A DNA stretch of 64,000 nucleotides. Origin: an uncultured Dialister sp. GTDB lineage: Bacteria; Bacillota; Negativicutes; Veillonellales; Dialisteraceae. Below, piece by piece: positions 49,943-58,180 of the stretch. The notes under the pieces were generated by a model that worked only from the letters and a program-made list of their open reading frames with translations, was not told the DNA's origin and did no database searches. Position 1 is the first letter of the stretch, and each line of letters opens with the position of its first letter. The stretch is taken from NCBI GenBank assembly GCA_934216155.1, contig CAKQBK010000003.1, forward strand, positions 1-64,000, written 5' to 3'. A program made the translations under genes and the position numbers.

Positions 49943-50243
49943 TAGCACAGGTTACTCAGGTTGATGTAGGACAGGGAACTCAGGTTGCTCAGGTTTCTCA
50001 GGTTTCTCAAGTTTCCCGAATGAGATGATAACGATAGCGTCTATGGGCTCATTGCAGAACCTTGAGAGCCCTCAGAACCTTGAGAACCCTCAGTACCCTC
50101 AGAACCTTGAGAACCCTTAGCACCTTGAGAACCCTTAGCACTTTGTAACCAATATCGAAATCATATCTACTGACGCAAATCCGTAACTTAACAGCATTGA
50201 GTTACCTGAGCAACTTGAGAGACCTGTAAAACCTGAAAATTTG
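49943..50243. repeat. Family B palindrome with long right arm
   Basis: Left units GGTTGCTCAGGTTTCTCAGG, centre CGAATGAGATGATAACGATA, right units alternate AACCTTGAGAACCC and TCAGTACCC; end GTAACTTAACAGCATTG at 50199, then extra units to 50243. The right arm (about 115 bases) is clearly longer than the left. Confidence 0.8.
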
Positions 50244-50302
50244 ACATTCATTTTCATTCGTCCTATAATGGAATTCGTTATTCCTTAAGGAGGATTCGTA
50301 GT

Positions 50303-50947
50303 ATGTCAAATACCAAACGATGGATTTTATTTCTTATAGCTGTGATTATTCAATCATCAGGTATTGCGTTGGTGGTGAAAAGTTTTCTTGGCACGTCGCC
50401 TATTTCCAGTTTGCCCTATGTGATGAGTTTCACGTTTCCCTTTACTTTAGGGGAAACCACTTTTGCGGTGAATATGCTCTTTGTGCTGGGACAATTCTTG
50501 ATTTTGAAAAAGAAATTCACCAAATTGCACGCCATGCAAATTCCAGCGACTTTATTTTTTGCCGCTTTTATCGATTTCTTCATGCACCTATTCCAGTCAG
50601 TAGCTCCCGATTTCTATCTTTGGAAAATGGTGGTTCTTTTGATCGGGGCGTCCTTGGTTTCCTTGGGCATTTCCCTGCAGGGGATCGCCGATGTGCTGAA
50701 ACTGCCTGGTGATGGCATCGTATATGTGATTTCTGATACGTACCACTTTGATTTCGGTAAAGTGAAAACCGCCAATGATGTGCTGCTGGTTTCTTTGGCC
50801 CTGCTTCTTTCCTATACCGCCATGGGAGATATCGAAGGCATCCGGGAAGGAACCATCATTTCTGCCCTCATCACCGGTGTGATTGCTCGATTCTTCCTGA
50901 TGCATCTCAGTGATATGGAAGACGGCCGACGGGTACTTCGGTTCTAA
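50303..50947 (+). CDS. YczE/YitT-like integral membrane protein
   Basis: A 214-residue protein with five or six membrane helices (RWILFLIAVIIQSSGIALVV; TLGETTFAVNMLFVLGQFLI; MVVLLIGASLVSLGISLQGI). The internal LPGDGIVYVISDTYHFDFGK is typical of YczE/YyaS (DUF6198)-type proteins. Function unknown in the family. Ribosome-binding site TTAAGGAGG. Confidence 0.78.
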   Translation: MSNTKRWILFLIAVIIQSSGIALVVKSFLGTSPISSLPYVMSFTFPFTLGETTFAVNMLFVLGQFLILKKKFTKLHAMQIPATLFFAAFIDFFMHLFQSVAPDFYLWKMVVLLIGASLVSLGISLQGIADVLKLPGDGIVYVISDTYHFDFGKVKTANDVLLVSLALLLSYTAMGDIEGIREGTIISALITGVIARFFLMHLSDMEDGRRVLRF

Positions 50948-50993
50948 TGATAAAACGTGAGGCTCATCATATCCTTTTTATGAGAAATAGTGA

Positions 50994-51065
50994 GGAGTTA
51001 GGAATGAGGAGTGAGGAGTGCTGGAAGGGGCGCACATAATTTGGAAGCGCCCCAATACCCCATTT
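50994..51065. repeat. Family C half-copy
   Basis: AGTTAGGAATGAGGAGTGAG arm and GGGGCGCACATAATTTGGAA core, directly followed by a family K element. Confidence 0.75.
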
Positions 51066-51075
51066 TTATACAGTA

Positions 51076-51298
51076 GTGGATGTTCGATAATTCAAACGCC
51101 CGATATTTACTGAATATATGAAGCAAGATTTTGGTATTTAAGTATATAGAAACCTGTGCAATTGTGCAGATTTCTATGCACGCATTGTTGTTAGTTGATA
51201 GTTGTCGGTTGTTTGGTCCCAACAACAAACAACTAACAACCAGCAACAATTGCCAATCGGATTTCTTGTTATTGAAAACCGAATTAACGAGCAGTCAC
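51076..51298. mobile_element. Family K element 3 (GTGG...TCAC ends)
   Basis: A 223-bp element with ends GTGGATGTTCGATAATTC and GAATTAACGAGCAGTCAC, flanked by identical 7-base duplications TACAGTA (51069-51075 and 51299-51305). The inside has GTTGTTAGTTGATAGTTGTC opposed by AACAACAAACAACTAACAAC. Shares ends and a CCCGATATTTACTGAATATA-like block with the 9767 element, but its inner short repeat is different. Confidence 0.85.
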
Positions 51299-51317
51299 TA
51301 CAGTAGCTGGTTAGCCA

Positions 51318-51361
51318 CTAAAAAAAGGATTCATCTCTTTTGGGAGATGAATCCTTTTTAT
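51318..51361 (-). terminator. Terminator downstream of the BASS transporter
   Basis: AAAAAAAGGATTCATCTC and GAGATGAATCCTTTTT form a strong stem with T-runs on both strands. On the minus strand it ends the transporter transcript after a short-unit repeat (51365-51430, GTTAGCAGTTAGCCGTCAGC type). Confidence 0.82.
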
Positions 51362-51436
51362 TTCACGAGTTAGCAGTTAGCCGTCAGCAGTTAACCGTAA
51401 ACCGTCAACAGCCAACAGCCAACAGCCAACTTGTCC

Positions 51437-52402
51437 CTATTTCACGCTAGCCGTAGAAACCACGTCGGTTTCTTTTTCTGCTTCTTCATCCTGGCCCACG
51501 CAGTAGGAGGCGAAGAGGGAGCCGGACACGTTGTGCCATACGGAGAAGATTGCACCAGCGATACCACCAGCGGCGGTGAAGTACATAAGAGCCAAGGTGG
51601 AAGCCAGGCCGGAGTTCTGCATGCCTACTTCAATGGTCATAGCACGGGTCTGGGCTTTGTTCATGCCAATCTTTTTGGCACAGAAATTGCCAAGCAGCAT
51701 ACCGCACAGGTTATGCAGAATCACAACGGCCAGAATCACCAGTCCATTGTCCAGGATGGTGCGGCCAGAGAGGGAGACCACGCAGCCTACGGTGATGATG
51801 ACCACCAGGGCGGAGAACATAGGCATGAAGGTATTGACCTTTTTGACCTGTTTTGGGAAGAAATAATTGATTCCAACGCCAACGATCAGAGGCAGAAGAA
51901 CCATTTTCACAATAGACATCATCATGGACATGAAATCGATATCCACCCAGGCACCAGCGATGAGCCATACCAGGAAAGGCGTCACGAAAGGAGCCAGGAT
52001 AGTATTGACCATGGTCATAGATACGGACAGTGCTACATCGGCTTTGGCAATGTAGGAAATGACATTGGAAGCGGTGCCGCCAGGGCAGCAGCCCACCAAT
52101 ACCACGCCGATCGCAATGGCCGGTGGCAAGTCGAAGAGCTTTACCAAGGCGAAGGCAGCAGCTGGCATGATGACAAATTGAAGCACTGTGCCAATGGCTA
52201 CATTTTTCGGCTGCTTGAATACATTTTTGAAATCACCAGGGGTGAGGCTCATGCCCATGCCGAACATGATGATACCCAAAAGAGTTGGGATTTTTGGTGC
52301 GAATGGTTTCATCACATCGGGCCAGAAAATACTGAAAATACCAATCAGTACCACGCCGATGGACATGTATTTTGTACAGAAACGAATGATAGATTGAATC
52401 AT
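51437..52402 (-). CDS. BASS-family (bile acid:Na+ symporter-like) transporter, probable pantoate importer
   Basis: A 321-residue membrane protein with about ten helices and BASS signatures (LLGIIMFGMGMSLTPGDFKN; VLVGCCPGGTASNVISYIAK; EVGMQNSGLASTLAL). Family members move organic anions with sodium. It lies downstream of panC on the same strand, and a BASS protein (PanS) is a known pantoate transporter in enterobacteria, so pantoate or ketopantoate is the likely substrate. Start preceded by AAAGGAG. Confidence 0.82.
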   Translation of the reverse strand: MIQSIIRFCTKYMSIGVVLIGIFSIFWPDVMKPFAPKIPTLLGIIMFGMGMSLTPGDFKNVFKQPKNVAIGTVLQFVIMPAAAFALVKLFDLPPAIAIGVVLVGCCPGGTASNVISYIAKADVALSVSMTMVNTILAPFVTPFLVWLIAGAWVDIDFMSMMMSIVKMVLLPLIVGVGINYFFPKQVKKVNTFMPMFSALVVIITVGCVVSLSGRTILDNGLVILAVVILHNLCGMLLGNFCAKKIGMNKAQTRAMTIEVGMQNSGLASTLALMYFTAAGGIAGAIFSVWHNVSGSLFASYCVGQDEEAEKETDVVSTASVK

Positions 52403-52414
52403 GAAGTTCTCCTT

Positions 52415-52490
52415 TATGAAAAGTTAACGGTTAACAGTAGACGGTAGACAGTTTTCCGTAAACCGTTAACTGTAAACTGTAAACTGATAG
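52415..52490. repeat. Hairpin of GTTAACGGTTAACAG units between panC and the BASS gene
   Basis: AAAGTTAACGGTTAACAGTA and GACGGTAGACAG face CCGTAAACCGTTAACTGTAA; same design as the purH-purD spacer. Confidence 0.8.
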
Positions 52491-52491
52491 C

Positions 52492-53340
52492 TTATCCAAG
52501 AACCACGTTATCAATCAGTCTTGTTTTGCCGAATTTGACTGCCAGAGCCAGGAGGACTTTGCCTTCGATGGTTTCGCCTACTTCTGGAAGTCCTGGCATG
52601 CCGTACATTTCTACGTAGTCGATGTCACTCATCGGTTCTGCCTGAATTTCTTTAGTCACCTGATCAATCAGTTTCTGTTTATTTCTTTCACCGGCTTCAA
52701 AGGTTTCTTTGGCGTGTTTGAGACTTCTGGAGAGAACCAGTGCAGCGGTGCGTTCTTCCTGAGACAGATATACGTTACGGGAGCTCTTAGCCAGGCCATC
52801 TGCTTCACGAACGATTGGCATAAGACGCAGTGTTACATTCATGAAAAGGTCTTCTACCATGCGCTGCAGCACCTGGGTCTGCTGGGCATCCTTCAGACCA
52901 TAGTAAGCACGGTCACATTCGGTGAGGTTGAAGAACTTGGTGCAAACCGTAGCTACGCCGCGGAAATGAATCGGACGGGTGCGACCGCAAAGAACTTTGG
53001 TGATAGGACCGGTAACTTCTACCCAGGTCATATCTTTGTGTGGGTACATTTCTGCCGGGCTAGGAGCGAAGAGCAGGTCTGCTCCAGCAGCTTCTGCAAC
53101 TTTGGCGTCAGCGTCCAAGGTTCTTGGATAGGCTTCATAGTCTTCATTCGGTCCGAACTGGGTCGGATTGACAAACACCGTAGTGATGACGAAATCATTT
53201 TCAGCGCGAGCGGCTTTAATCAGAGAAGCGTGGCCTTCATGGAGCGCCCCCATGGTGGTAACCAGGCCGATGGACTGGCCGGCTTTTTTGCACTGATGAA
53301 CGATTTCTTTCAATTCTTTGATGGTGTGAATGACTTTCAT
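52492..53340 (-). CDS. panC: Pantothenate synthetase PanC
   Basis: A 282-residue ligase joining pantoate and beta-alanine. ATP site VTTMGALHEGHASLIKAA, FVNPTQFGPNEDYEAYPRTL, pantoate site GPITKVLCGRTRPIHFRGVA, and SSRNVYLSQEER. panB, panE and panD are not adjacent; with the transporter next door this suggests that pantoate may be taken up rather than made. Ribosome-binding site GAAAGGAAG. Confidence 0.93.
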   Translation of the reverse strand: MKVIHTIKELKEIVHQCKKAGQSIGLVTTMGALHEGHASLIKAARAENDFVITTVFVNPTQFGPNEDYEAYPRTLDADAKVAEAAGADLLFAPSPAEMYPHKDMTWVEVTGPITKVLCGRTRPIHFRGVATVCTKFFNLTECDRAYYGLKDAQQTQVLQRMVEDLFMNVTLRLMPIVREADGLAKSSRNVYLSQEERTAALVLSRSLKHAKETFEAGERNKQKLIDQVTKEIQAEPMSDIDYVEMYGMPGLPEVGETIEGKVLLALAVKFGKTRLIDNVVLG

Positions 53341-53385
53341 TGGAAATACTTCCTTTCGCAGAATGCTTGGAAGGCAGAGGGATTG

Positions 53386-53470
53386 GGTGACTGGTAGACT
53401 GGTGACTTGTGACTGGGAGCTTGTAGGGAAGAATCTTCCTATTACCCATCAATCATTCACGAATCACCCG
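53386..53470. repeat. Family D units with a second CATCAATCATTCACG arm
   Basis: GTGACTGGTAGACTGGTGAC and TTGTGACTGGG units; the opposing side is TTACCCATCAATCATTCACG. Lies just upstream of panC. Confidence 0.65.
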
Positions 53471-53479
53471 TTTTTTACA

Positions 53480-53508
53480 ATAAAAAAACGCATTCCAAAA
53501 AGAATGCG
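53480..53508 (-). terminator. Terminator between N3 and panC
   Basis: On the minus strand CGCATTCTTTTTGGAATGCG is followed by seven T residues. It separates the N3 transcript from panC. Confidence 0.85.
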
Positions 53509-53611
53509 GAATGATAAGACAACAGGTATTTCATGAGTGGAGACAAGTGTATATAGGGGCTGCCTAGTCACTAGTTACCAGTCACGAGTCACTTCATACC
53601 AAAGTTGCAAT

Positions 53612-53848
53612 AAAAAACACATCCCCAGGGATGCATTCGTATGTGAAATCTCTGCATTCGTCTCGGTTTTGACAATCCAAGCGATATAATATTGGAGGTA
53701 TACGGCTCATTTCTTTGTGAAGAGATACGTCGATACAGCTCAGCTGATACTGCTCGATAAAACTCATTCCGTCAAAGAAAGGCACACTGCGGAGATTTCT
53801 TAGGACTCCCAAGGGATATCCCTGAAACAACAGCAGGACACCTGTCGA
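53612..53848 (-). ncRNA. Structured RNA candidate N3
   Basis: Minus-strand segment with a near-consensus promoter at 53854-53882. Nested complementary pieces make a long rod: GAAATCTCCGCA (53788-53799) with TGCAGAGATTTC (53645-53656), inside it TTTGAC with GTCAAA, and a local CAGGGATATCCCTTG hairpin on the 5' side. A CATCCCTGGGGATG stem and T-run end it. An 86-codon frame crosses it but starts at TTG in the promoter's -10 edge without a ribosome-binding site. Length and rod shape are 6S-like, but I see no decisive match. Confidence 0.5.
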
Positions 53849-53853
53849 ATGCA

Positions 53854-53882
53854 AGAATACTCTATCTGGTCTCCGTTGTCAA
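53854..53882 (-). promoter_or_regulatory. Promoter of N3
   Basis: On the minus strand TTGACA (53882-53877) and TATTCT (53859-53854), 17-base spacer. Confidence 0.75.
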
Positions 53883-53961
53883 GGATTTTGTGAAATTATG
53901 GGGGACTAGGGATTAGGAAACGACATTATGGGGATTAAGCGAAACATACAATGATTCCTAT

Positions 53962-54309
53962 TGTGCCAAAGGTTCTGAGGCTTCTAAGGGTTCTGAAGGT
54001 TCTTAGGGGGCTTGAGCGAGATGATACGGCTAGGAAATATTTTAGATCACCTTTACGTGAGAAATAAAAATACTCTTTCCATATTTTTCTGAATTTCATA
54101 TAATAGAAAAAGAGAAAGGCACTGTTATTATGTGAAATGAAAGAATGTTGCTCTTTGTAAAGAGAAACATCTTCGGCTTTTGGAGCACAATGAGCTTATT
54201 TGCACGTTCGAGAGCCCTGAGAACCCTTAGTACCCTGAGAACCTTGAGAAACCTATAACATCTATGGGAATTATACCTACTGAATCAACTTCTTAACACA
54301 ATAACAGCG
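53962..54309. repeat. Family B pieces: separated left and right halves
   Basis: 53967-54025 carries left-type units (AAGGTTCTGAGGCTTCTAAG, GGTTCTTAGG) up to GCGAGATGATACGGCTAGG. 54199-54309 carries the right half (CACGTTCGAGAGCCCTGAGA...CTTAACACAATAACAGCG). Between them (54040-54195) is AT-rich sequence with no gene seen. Confidence 0.65.
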
Positions 54310-54330
54310 AAAAGAAAGGAGCGATGACAT

Positions 54331-54837
54331 ATGAAAAAAGCAATAACAATGGCAGCGGCTTTGGCTCTGCTTTCTGGCGGACTGACCGCCTATGCCCTGG
54401 TACCAGGCATGGATATCGAAACGGGGTATGGATACAATACAGCAAAAGATGGGATTCATCAAGTTCATGTAGCCATTACACCGATTCCGAAACTAACCGT
54501 AGGTGCGGAAGCACGGCACTGGAACCATGGCGGCAATGAAACCGATATTTATGGGAAATATAAAATTGGACAAATCTATGTGGGACTGGGCAATCGCAAT
54601 TATTATGATAGAGATGCTCGTCTCTTTGGTTTGGTGGAAGGAAAAACCAACGTATTAGGCCCTCTTGATGCCTATGCAGGACTCAAAGTGTCCAGTGAAG
54701 AAATCGAATACAAAGCAGGTTTGCAACTGGACCTGGTTCCCACCTCTTTTGATGTGGACCTGAACTACACCTACTACGATCGGGACGACGTGAAAAACGA
54801 AGGTGGCGTAGGGATTGGACTGAATTATCACTTTTAG
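54331..54837 (+). CDS. Small outer-membrane beta-barrel protein
   Basis: A 168-residue protein with a signal peptide (MKKAITMAAALALLSGGLTA, cleaved near AYA) and alternating-residue beta strands with many aromatic and glycine residues (YKIGQIYVGLGNRNYYDRDA; VDLNYTYYDRDDVKNEGGVG). The last residue is Phe (IGLNYHF), the usual outer-membrane beta-barrel signal. Strand count suggests an 8-stranded barrel, YfaZ-like. Ribosome-binding site AGAAAGGAGC. Confidence 0.8.
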   Translation: MKKAITMAAALALLSGGLTAYALVPGMDIETGYGYNTAKDGIHQVHVAITPIPKLTVGAEARHWNHGGNETDIYGKYKIGQIYVGLGNRNYYDRDARLFGLVEGKTNVLGPLDAYAGLKVSSEEIEYKAGLQLDLVPTSFDVDLNYTYYDRDDVKNEGGVGIGLNYHF

Positions 54838-54891
54838 AGAGTCCGGAGCGAAGGGGTACATCATATTTGGAGGTGCCGCAAAATATGAAAA

Positions 54892-55079
54892 AAGGGTATT
54901 ATTCTGCTGATTCCCATTTTTTAACATAGCGTATATATCCATTATCACAAGGTTAAAAAGGGTTATAAAAGGTTATGAGACTATCGGTTAGCTCATAACC
55001 CTTTATAACCCTTTTAACCTTGGTAAAAGCGGATTGAAATACTATGTTGGAAAAAGAAATCAGCAGAATAATAACCTTT
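54892..55079. repeat. Family A palindrome, complete copy
   Basis: Ends AAGGGTATTATTCTGCTGAT and GAAATCAGCAGAATAATAACC; inner AAGGGTTATAAAAGGTTATG opposed by CATAACCCTTTATAACCC. Preceded by a decayed family C core at 54855-54885. Confidence 0.88.
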
Positions 55080-55148
55080 AAATATCAAATATCACTAAAA
55101 CGATATAAATACCAATTGACTACTTACGACAATACGACAACACGACAA

Positions 55149-55940
55149 CTATACCCTATCAATCCCCGGTCTACGGTCTCGGTAGGTGTTGATTTTGGTG
55201 CGCACTTCGGTGATGGTGTCTGTATCGATGGTGCCAGTGGCGATTTCTTCTTGGTCCGACAGGTGGCAAAGGTCGTGGCCCCAGGGATCAAGCAGCATAG
55301 AATTTCCAGCATAGGTAGTATTTCCAGAAAGTCCGCCCTGGTTGACGCAGGCCAGGTAGAATTGGTTTTCTATGGCGCGGACTGTGTTCAGTGTGACCCA
55401 ATGGTCTTTGCGAAGCATGGGCCAGGCTGCCGGGAGGAAGAACAGGTCTACTCCCTGGAGGGCTTCTCTCCGGATCAATTCGGGGAATCGCACGTCATAG
55501 CAGATGGCCATGGAGCAGGACAGACCAGCCATTTGGAAATGGGGGATGCTTTGCCCCATCTCAAAATAGTCTGGTTCACCCGATAAAGAAAACCCATGAA
55601 TTTTATCATAGGTAGAAATCAGATTTCCTTTTTCGTCAAATCCATAGGAACGGTTGTATACCTTATTTCCTTCGGAAACGGCTACGGTGCCGCCCAGGAT
55701 GGATACCTGGTGCGCTTTGGCAAAGGAGGATAAGAAATCTTTTGTTTCTTTCCCTTCTGTATCGGCCAATTCGAGTAAGTGATCTGCCGGAAAAAATCCC
55801 ACGTTCCACGTTTCTGGCAGTACCAGAATATCAGGCTTCGTCTCCAGGGCTTTTTCCATCAGTTCCTGCGCATGGGAGAAATTGGCTTTCGGGTCACCCA
55901 TGGTGACTTGCATTTGGATAAGAGAAATGGTGCGTTTCAT
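55149..55940 (-). CDS. Nitrilase-family amidase (omega-amidase/YafV-like)
   Basis: A 263-residue carbon-nitrogen hydrolase with the Glu-Lys-Cys triad: Glu43 in LVLPETWNVGFF, Lys in YDKIHGFSL, Cys in SMAICYDVRFPELIR. The segment and length fit omega-amidases that hydrolyse 2-oxoglutaramate-type amides, but the substrate is not certain. ATG 55940 has GGAGCC upstream; a longer frame lies in repeat DNA. Codons at the 3' end run close to AT-rich repeat flanks. Confidence 0.85.
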   Translation of the reverse strand: MKRTISLIQMQVTMGDPKANFSHAQELMEKALETKPDILVLPETWNVGFFPADHLLELADTEGKETKDFLSSFAKAHQVSILGGTVAVSEGNKVYNRSYGFDEKGNLISTYDKIHGFSLSGEPDYFEMGQSIPHFQMAGLSCSMAICYDVRFPELIRREALQGVDLFFLPAAWPMLRKDHWVTLNTVRAIENQFYLACVNQGGLSGNTTYAGNSMLLDPWGHDLCHLSDQEEIATGTIDTDTITEVRTKINTYRDRRPGIDRV

Positions 55941-55967
55941 ATAGTATTGCGAGGCTCCTTTTCTTAG

Positions 55968-56135
55968 GAAAGGAGTGCGTAGTGCGTAATGCATAGTGCG
56001 TAATGGTGGTGCGGCGCATCAAGTTATATAGCGCCGCGAATTTTATATTTTATAAATAAGGGGTATTGGGGCGCTTCTAAATTGTGTGCGCCCCTTCCAT
56101 CATTACGCACTACCCATTACGCACTACGCACTCAA
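55968..56135. repeat. Family C palindrome, complete copy with GTGCGTAATG arms
   Basis: Left arm AGTGCGTAGTGCGTAATGCA, core GTGCGGCGCATCAAGTTATA / GCGCCGC, opposing core GGGGCGCTTCTAAATTGTGT / GCGCCCC, right arm CATTACGCACTACCCATTAC. Same core as the 20216 copy but a completely different arm unit, again matched between the two arms. Confidence 0.85.
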
Positions 56136-56136
56136 A

Positions 56137-56171
56137 AAAACGCTGAGATGACACTCAGCGTTTTTTGTATT
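56137..56171 (-). terminator. Terminator of the M18 peptidase operon
   Basis: AAAAAACGCTGAGATG and CACTCAGCGTTTTTT; strong stem with T-runs on both strands. Confidence 0.9.
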
Positions 56172-57450
56172 ATTTGTAAAAGTTTGTGATCGCATCCACT
56201 AGGTACGCCGTATCTTTGACGCCGGCTGTTTCATAAGAGGAGTGCATAGCCAGCTGAGGGAGACCGATATCAACGGTGGGCATAGCCACTCGGGTATTAG
56301 AAATATTTCCTAACGTAGAGCCACCGGGATTGTCACTGTGGTTGGTGAATGTCTGGGTGGGGATGTCATGGTCGTTGCAAAGTTTTTTGAAATAGGCTGC
56401 AGAGAATGCGTCGGTGGCATATTTCTGCTGGGCATTGTACTTAATCACAATGCCGCCATTGATGACTGGACGGTTCACCGGGTCTGCATATTCCGGATGG
56501 TTCGGATGGATGCTGTGGGCATTATCGGCAGAAATCATGAAACTTCTAGCAATCATAGCCATGGTTTCATCATAAGAAATCCCCATAGAAGCGGTGAGAC
56601 GGGTCAGCACATTGTACAAGAACGTAGAACCAGCGCCCTGTGCAGTAGCACTTCCCACTTCTTCGTTATTGAAGAGGGCGTAGACGGAAATATTCTTTTC
56701 CTTTTTGCCTAAGGTGAAACCACGGAAGCAGGAGAACGCACACTGCAGGTCATCCAGTTTGCCAGAGGAAATAAATTCCCGTTCTTCGCCCCAAATGGTG
56801 CCAGGCACGCGGCTGTACAGGTACAAATCGTGGGCGAGGATATCTTCTTTCTTCACTTTGGCAGCCGTTGCAATCACATCCATGAAAGGTGTTTTGCCGC
56901 TGGTCATGCCATAGAGAGGAAGCAAATCTTTCTGAATGCTCCAATCTTTGTGATGGTTCACATTGCGGTCCATGTGAATGGCCACAGAAGGAATCACCAG
57001 CATGGTACCATCGATAGCCACCAGTTTCTGTGCCAAGTGACCATTTTCTGTCACCATCAGGCGACCGGCCACAGACAGGGGGCGATCTAACCAAGTGCTC
57101 ATTAGCATGCCGCCGTAGCCTTCTACATTGAGTTTCACATAGGGGCTTTCCTTGATTTCCGGATTTTCTTTGATTTTAAAGGTAGGGGAATCGCAGTGAG
57201 AGGCGGTGATATGGAAAGCGGTACCGCCATCTTCCGGAACGGCGAATGCAATGAGCGCACTGCCTCCGCGGGTGACTACATATTTCTTTCCTTTTTCAAT
57301 GTGCCAGGTATCTTCTTCACGGATTTCTTCAAAACCAGCATAGAGAAGAGCTGCTTTGATGCCACGGACTGCATGAAATACAGAAGGGGATTTGGCAATG
57401 AAATGAATCAGGTCACGGCTGATATCTTCCGGTGTATTCAGCTGTTCCAT
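56170..57450 (-). CDS. M18-family aminopeptidase
   Basis: A 426-residue di-zinc aminopeptidase of the aspartyl-aminopeptidase family: metal His/Asp in ITASHCDSPTFKIKENPE, Glu pair in YALFNNEEVGSATAQGAGST, and SADNAHSIHPNHPEYADP near the C-terminal metal site. Acts on peptides with N-terminal acidic or other residues. The start overlaps the stop of the small secreted protein gene upstream by one base (TAATG). Confidence 0.9.
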   Translation of the reverse strand: MEQLNTPEDISRDLIHFIAKSPSVFHAVRGIKAALLYAGFEEIREEDTWHIEKGKKYVVTRGGSALIAFAVPEDGGTAFHITASHCDSPTFKIKENPEIKESPYVKLNVEGYGGMLMSTWLDRPLSVAGRLMVTENGHLAQKLVAIDGTMLVIPSVAIHMDRNVNHHKDWSIQKDLLPLYGMTSGKTPFMDVIATAAKVKKEDILAHDLYLYSRVPGTIWGEEREFISSGKLDDLQCAFSCFRGFTLGKKEKNISVYALFNNEEVGSATAQGAGSTFLYNVLTRLTASMGISYDETMAMIARSFMISADNAHSIHPNHPEYADPVNRPVINGGIVIKYNAQQKYATDAFSAAYFKKLCNDHDIPTQTFTNHSDNPGGSTLGNISNTRVAMPTVDIGLPQLAMHSSYETAGVKDTAYLVDAITNFYK

Positions 57451-57833
57451 TATTTCTTATTTCCTACCTTTTTCTGATAGACTGCTTCCGCCATCTTGGC
57501 ACGTTCTCTGATGACTGGGTTGGAAGAATTGACAGAAGTAGGGGTGAAATTGCTCTTGTAATGAAGCTTCTTGGTTTCCTTTTCCATTTCTACCACCTGG
57601 ATGGTACCAGCGGTACGATCATAGGCATAGGTGTAGGTGCAAGTGCCGCCTTCGATGGCTTCTACAGCAACGAAATTCAGGATTTCATGACCGTTGGTGG
57701 TCTTTTTGATATTGGTTTCCTGCATATCGATGGTGATGGTGTCATTGTATTTCCAAAGACTAGCTGCGGAAACAGACATGGAACCAGCAGCAATAGCAGC
57801 TGCCAAACCTAAAGCAATGCACATTTTTTTCAT
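57450..57833 (-). CDS. Small secreted protein of unknown function
   Basis: About 127 residues: signal peptide (MKKMCIALGLAAAIAAGSMS, cleaved near VSA-AS) then a beta-rich part (LWKYNDTITIDMQETNIKKT; TCTYTYAYDRTAGTIQVVEM). No family recognised. ATG 57833 with AAAGAGAGTG upstream. Translationally coupled to the M18 gene, though a direct functional link is not evident because the peptidase lacks a signal peptide. Confidence 0.7.
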   Translation of the reverse strand: MKKMCIALGLAAAIAAGSMSVSAASLWKYNDTITIDMQETNIKKTTNGHEILNFVAVEAIEGGTCTYTYAYDRTAGTIQVVEMEKETKKLHYKSNFTPTSVNSSNPVIRERAKMAEAVYQKKVGNKK

Positions 57834-58047
57834 AAGATTCACTCTCTTTCAGAATATATCAAAATGTAAACTATATTACCCTCTTTTTTGGTTTATAACC
57901 TTTCTTATTATATCATATCTAGGAATATGGTAAAATAAAGGAAATTTAAATTTCAAACAACAGAAGCATCTTTTGCTGAAAAAGTCAGTACAGAGGAAAT
58001 ATAACGGAAAGAGTTAGAAGTACTTCCCGTTTGATTGCTTTGGATAA

Positions 58048-58136
58048 GGTTATACATGAGGATAGGGCTTGTTATTTCAAAATATGGTTATGGATAACCT
58101 GCCGGAGGCATAATCTTGCCCGAAGGGCATACCCTT
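58048..58136. repeat. Family A fragment, decayed
   Basis: AAGGTTATACATGAGG...GGTTATGGATAACC, then the GCCCGAAGGGC hairpin and ATACCC; ends not intact. Confidence 0.55.
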
Positions 58137-58180
58137 TATGCATTTGAAATCAACTCATTGTTAGAAAATAGGAGTTAATT

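Noticed and set aside
51431..52447. 338-codon plus-strand open frame opposite the BASS transporter
   Set aside because: His/Gly-rich antisense translation of a clear transporter gene; no start signal.
53612..53854. 86-codon frame on the minus strand
   Set aside because: Starts at TTG overlapping the edge of the -10 box, with no ribosome-binding site; the base pairing and promoter fit a non-coding RNA better.
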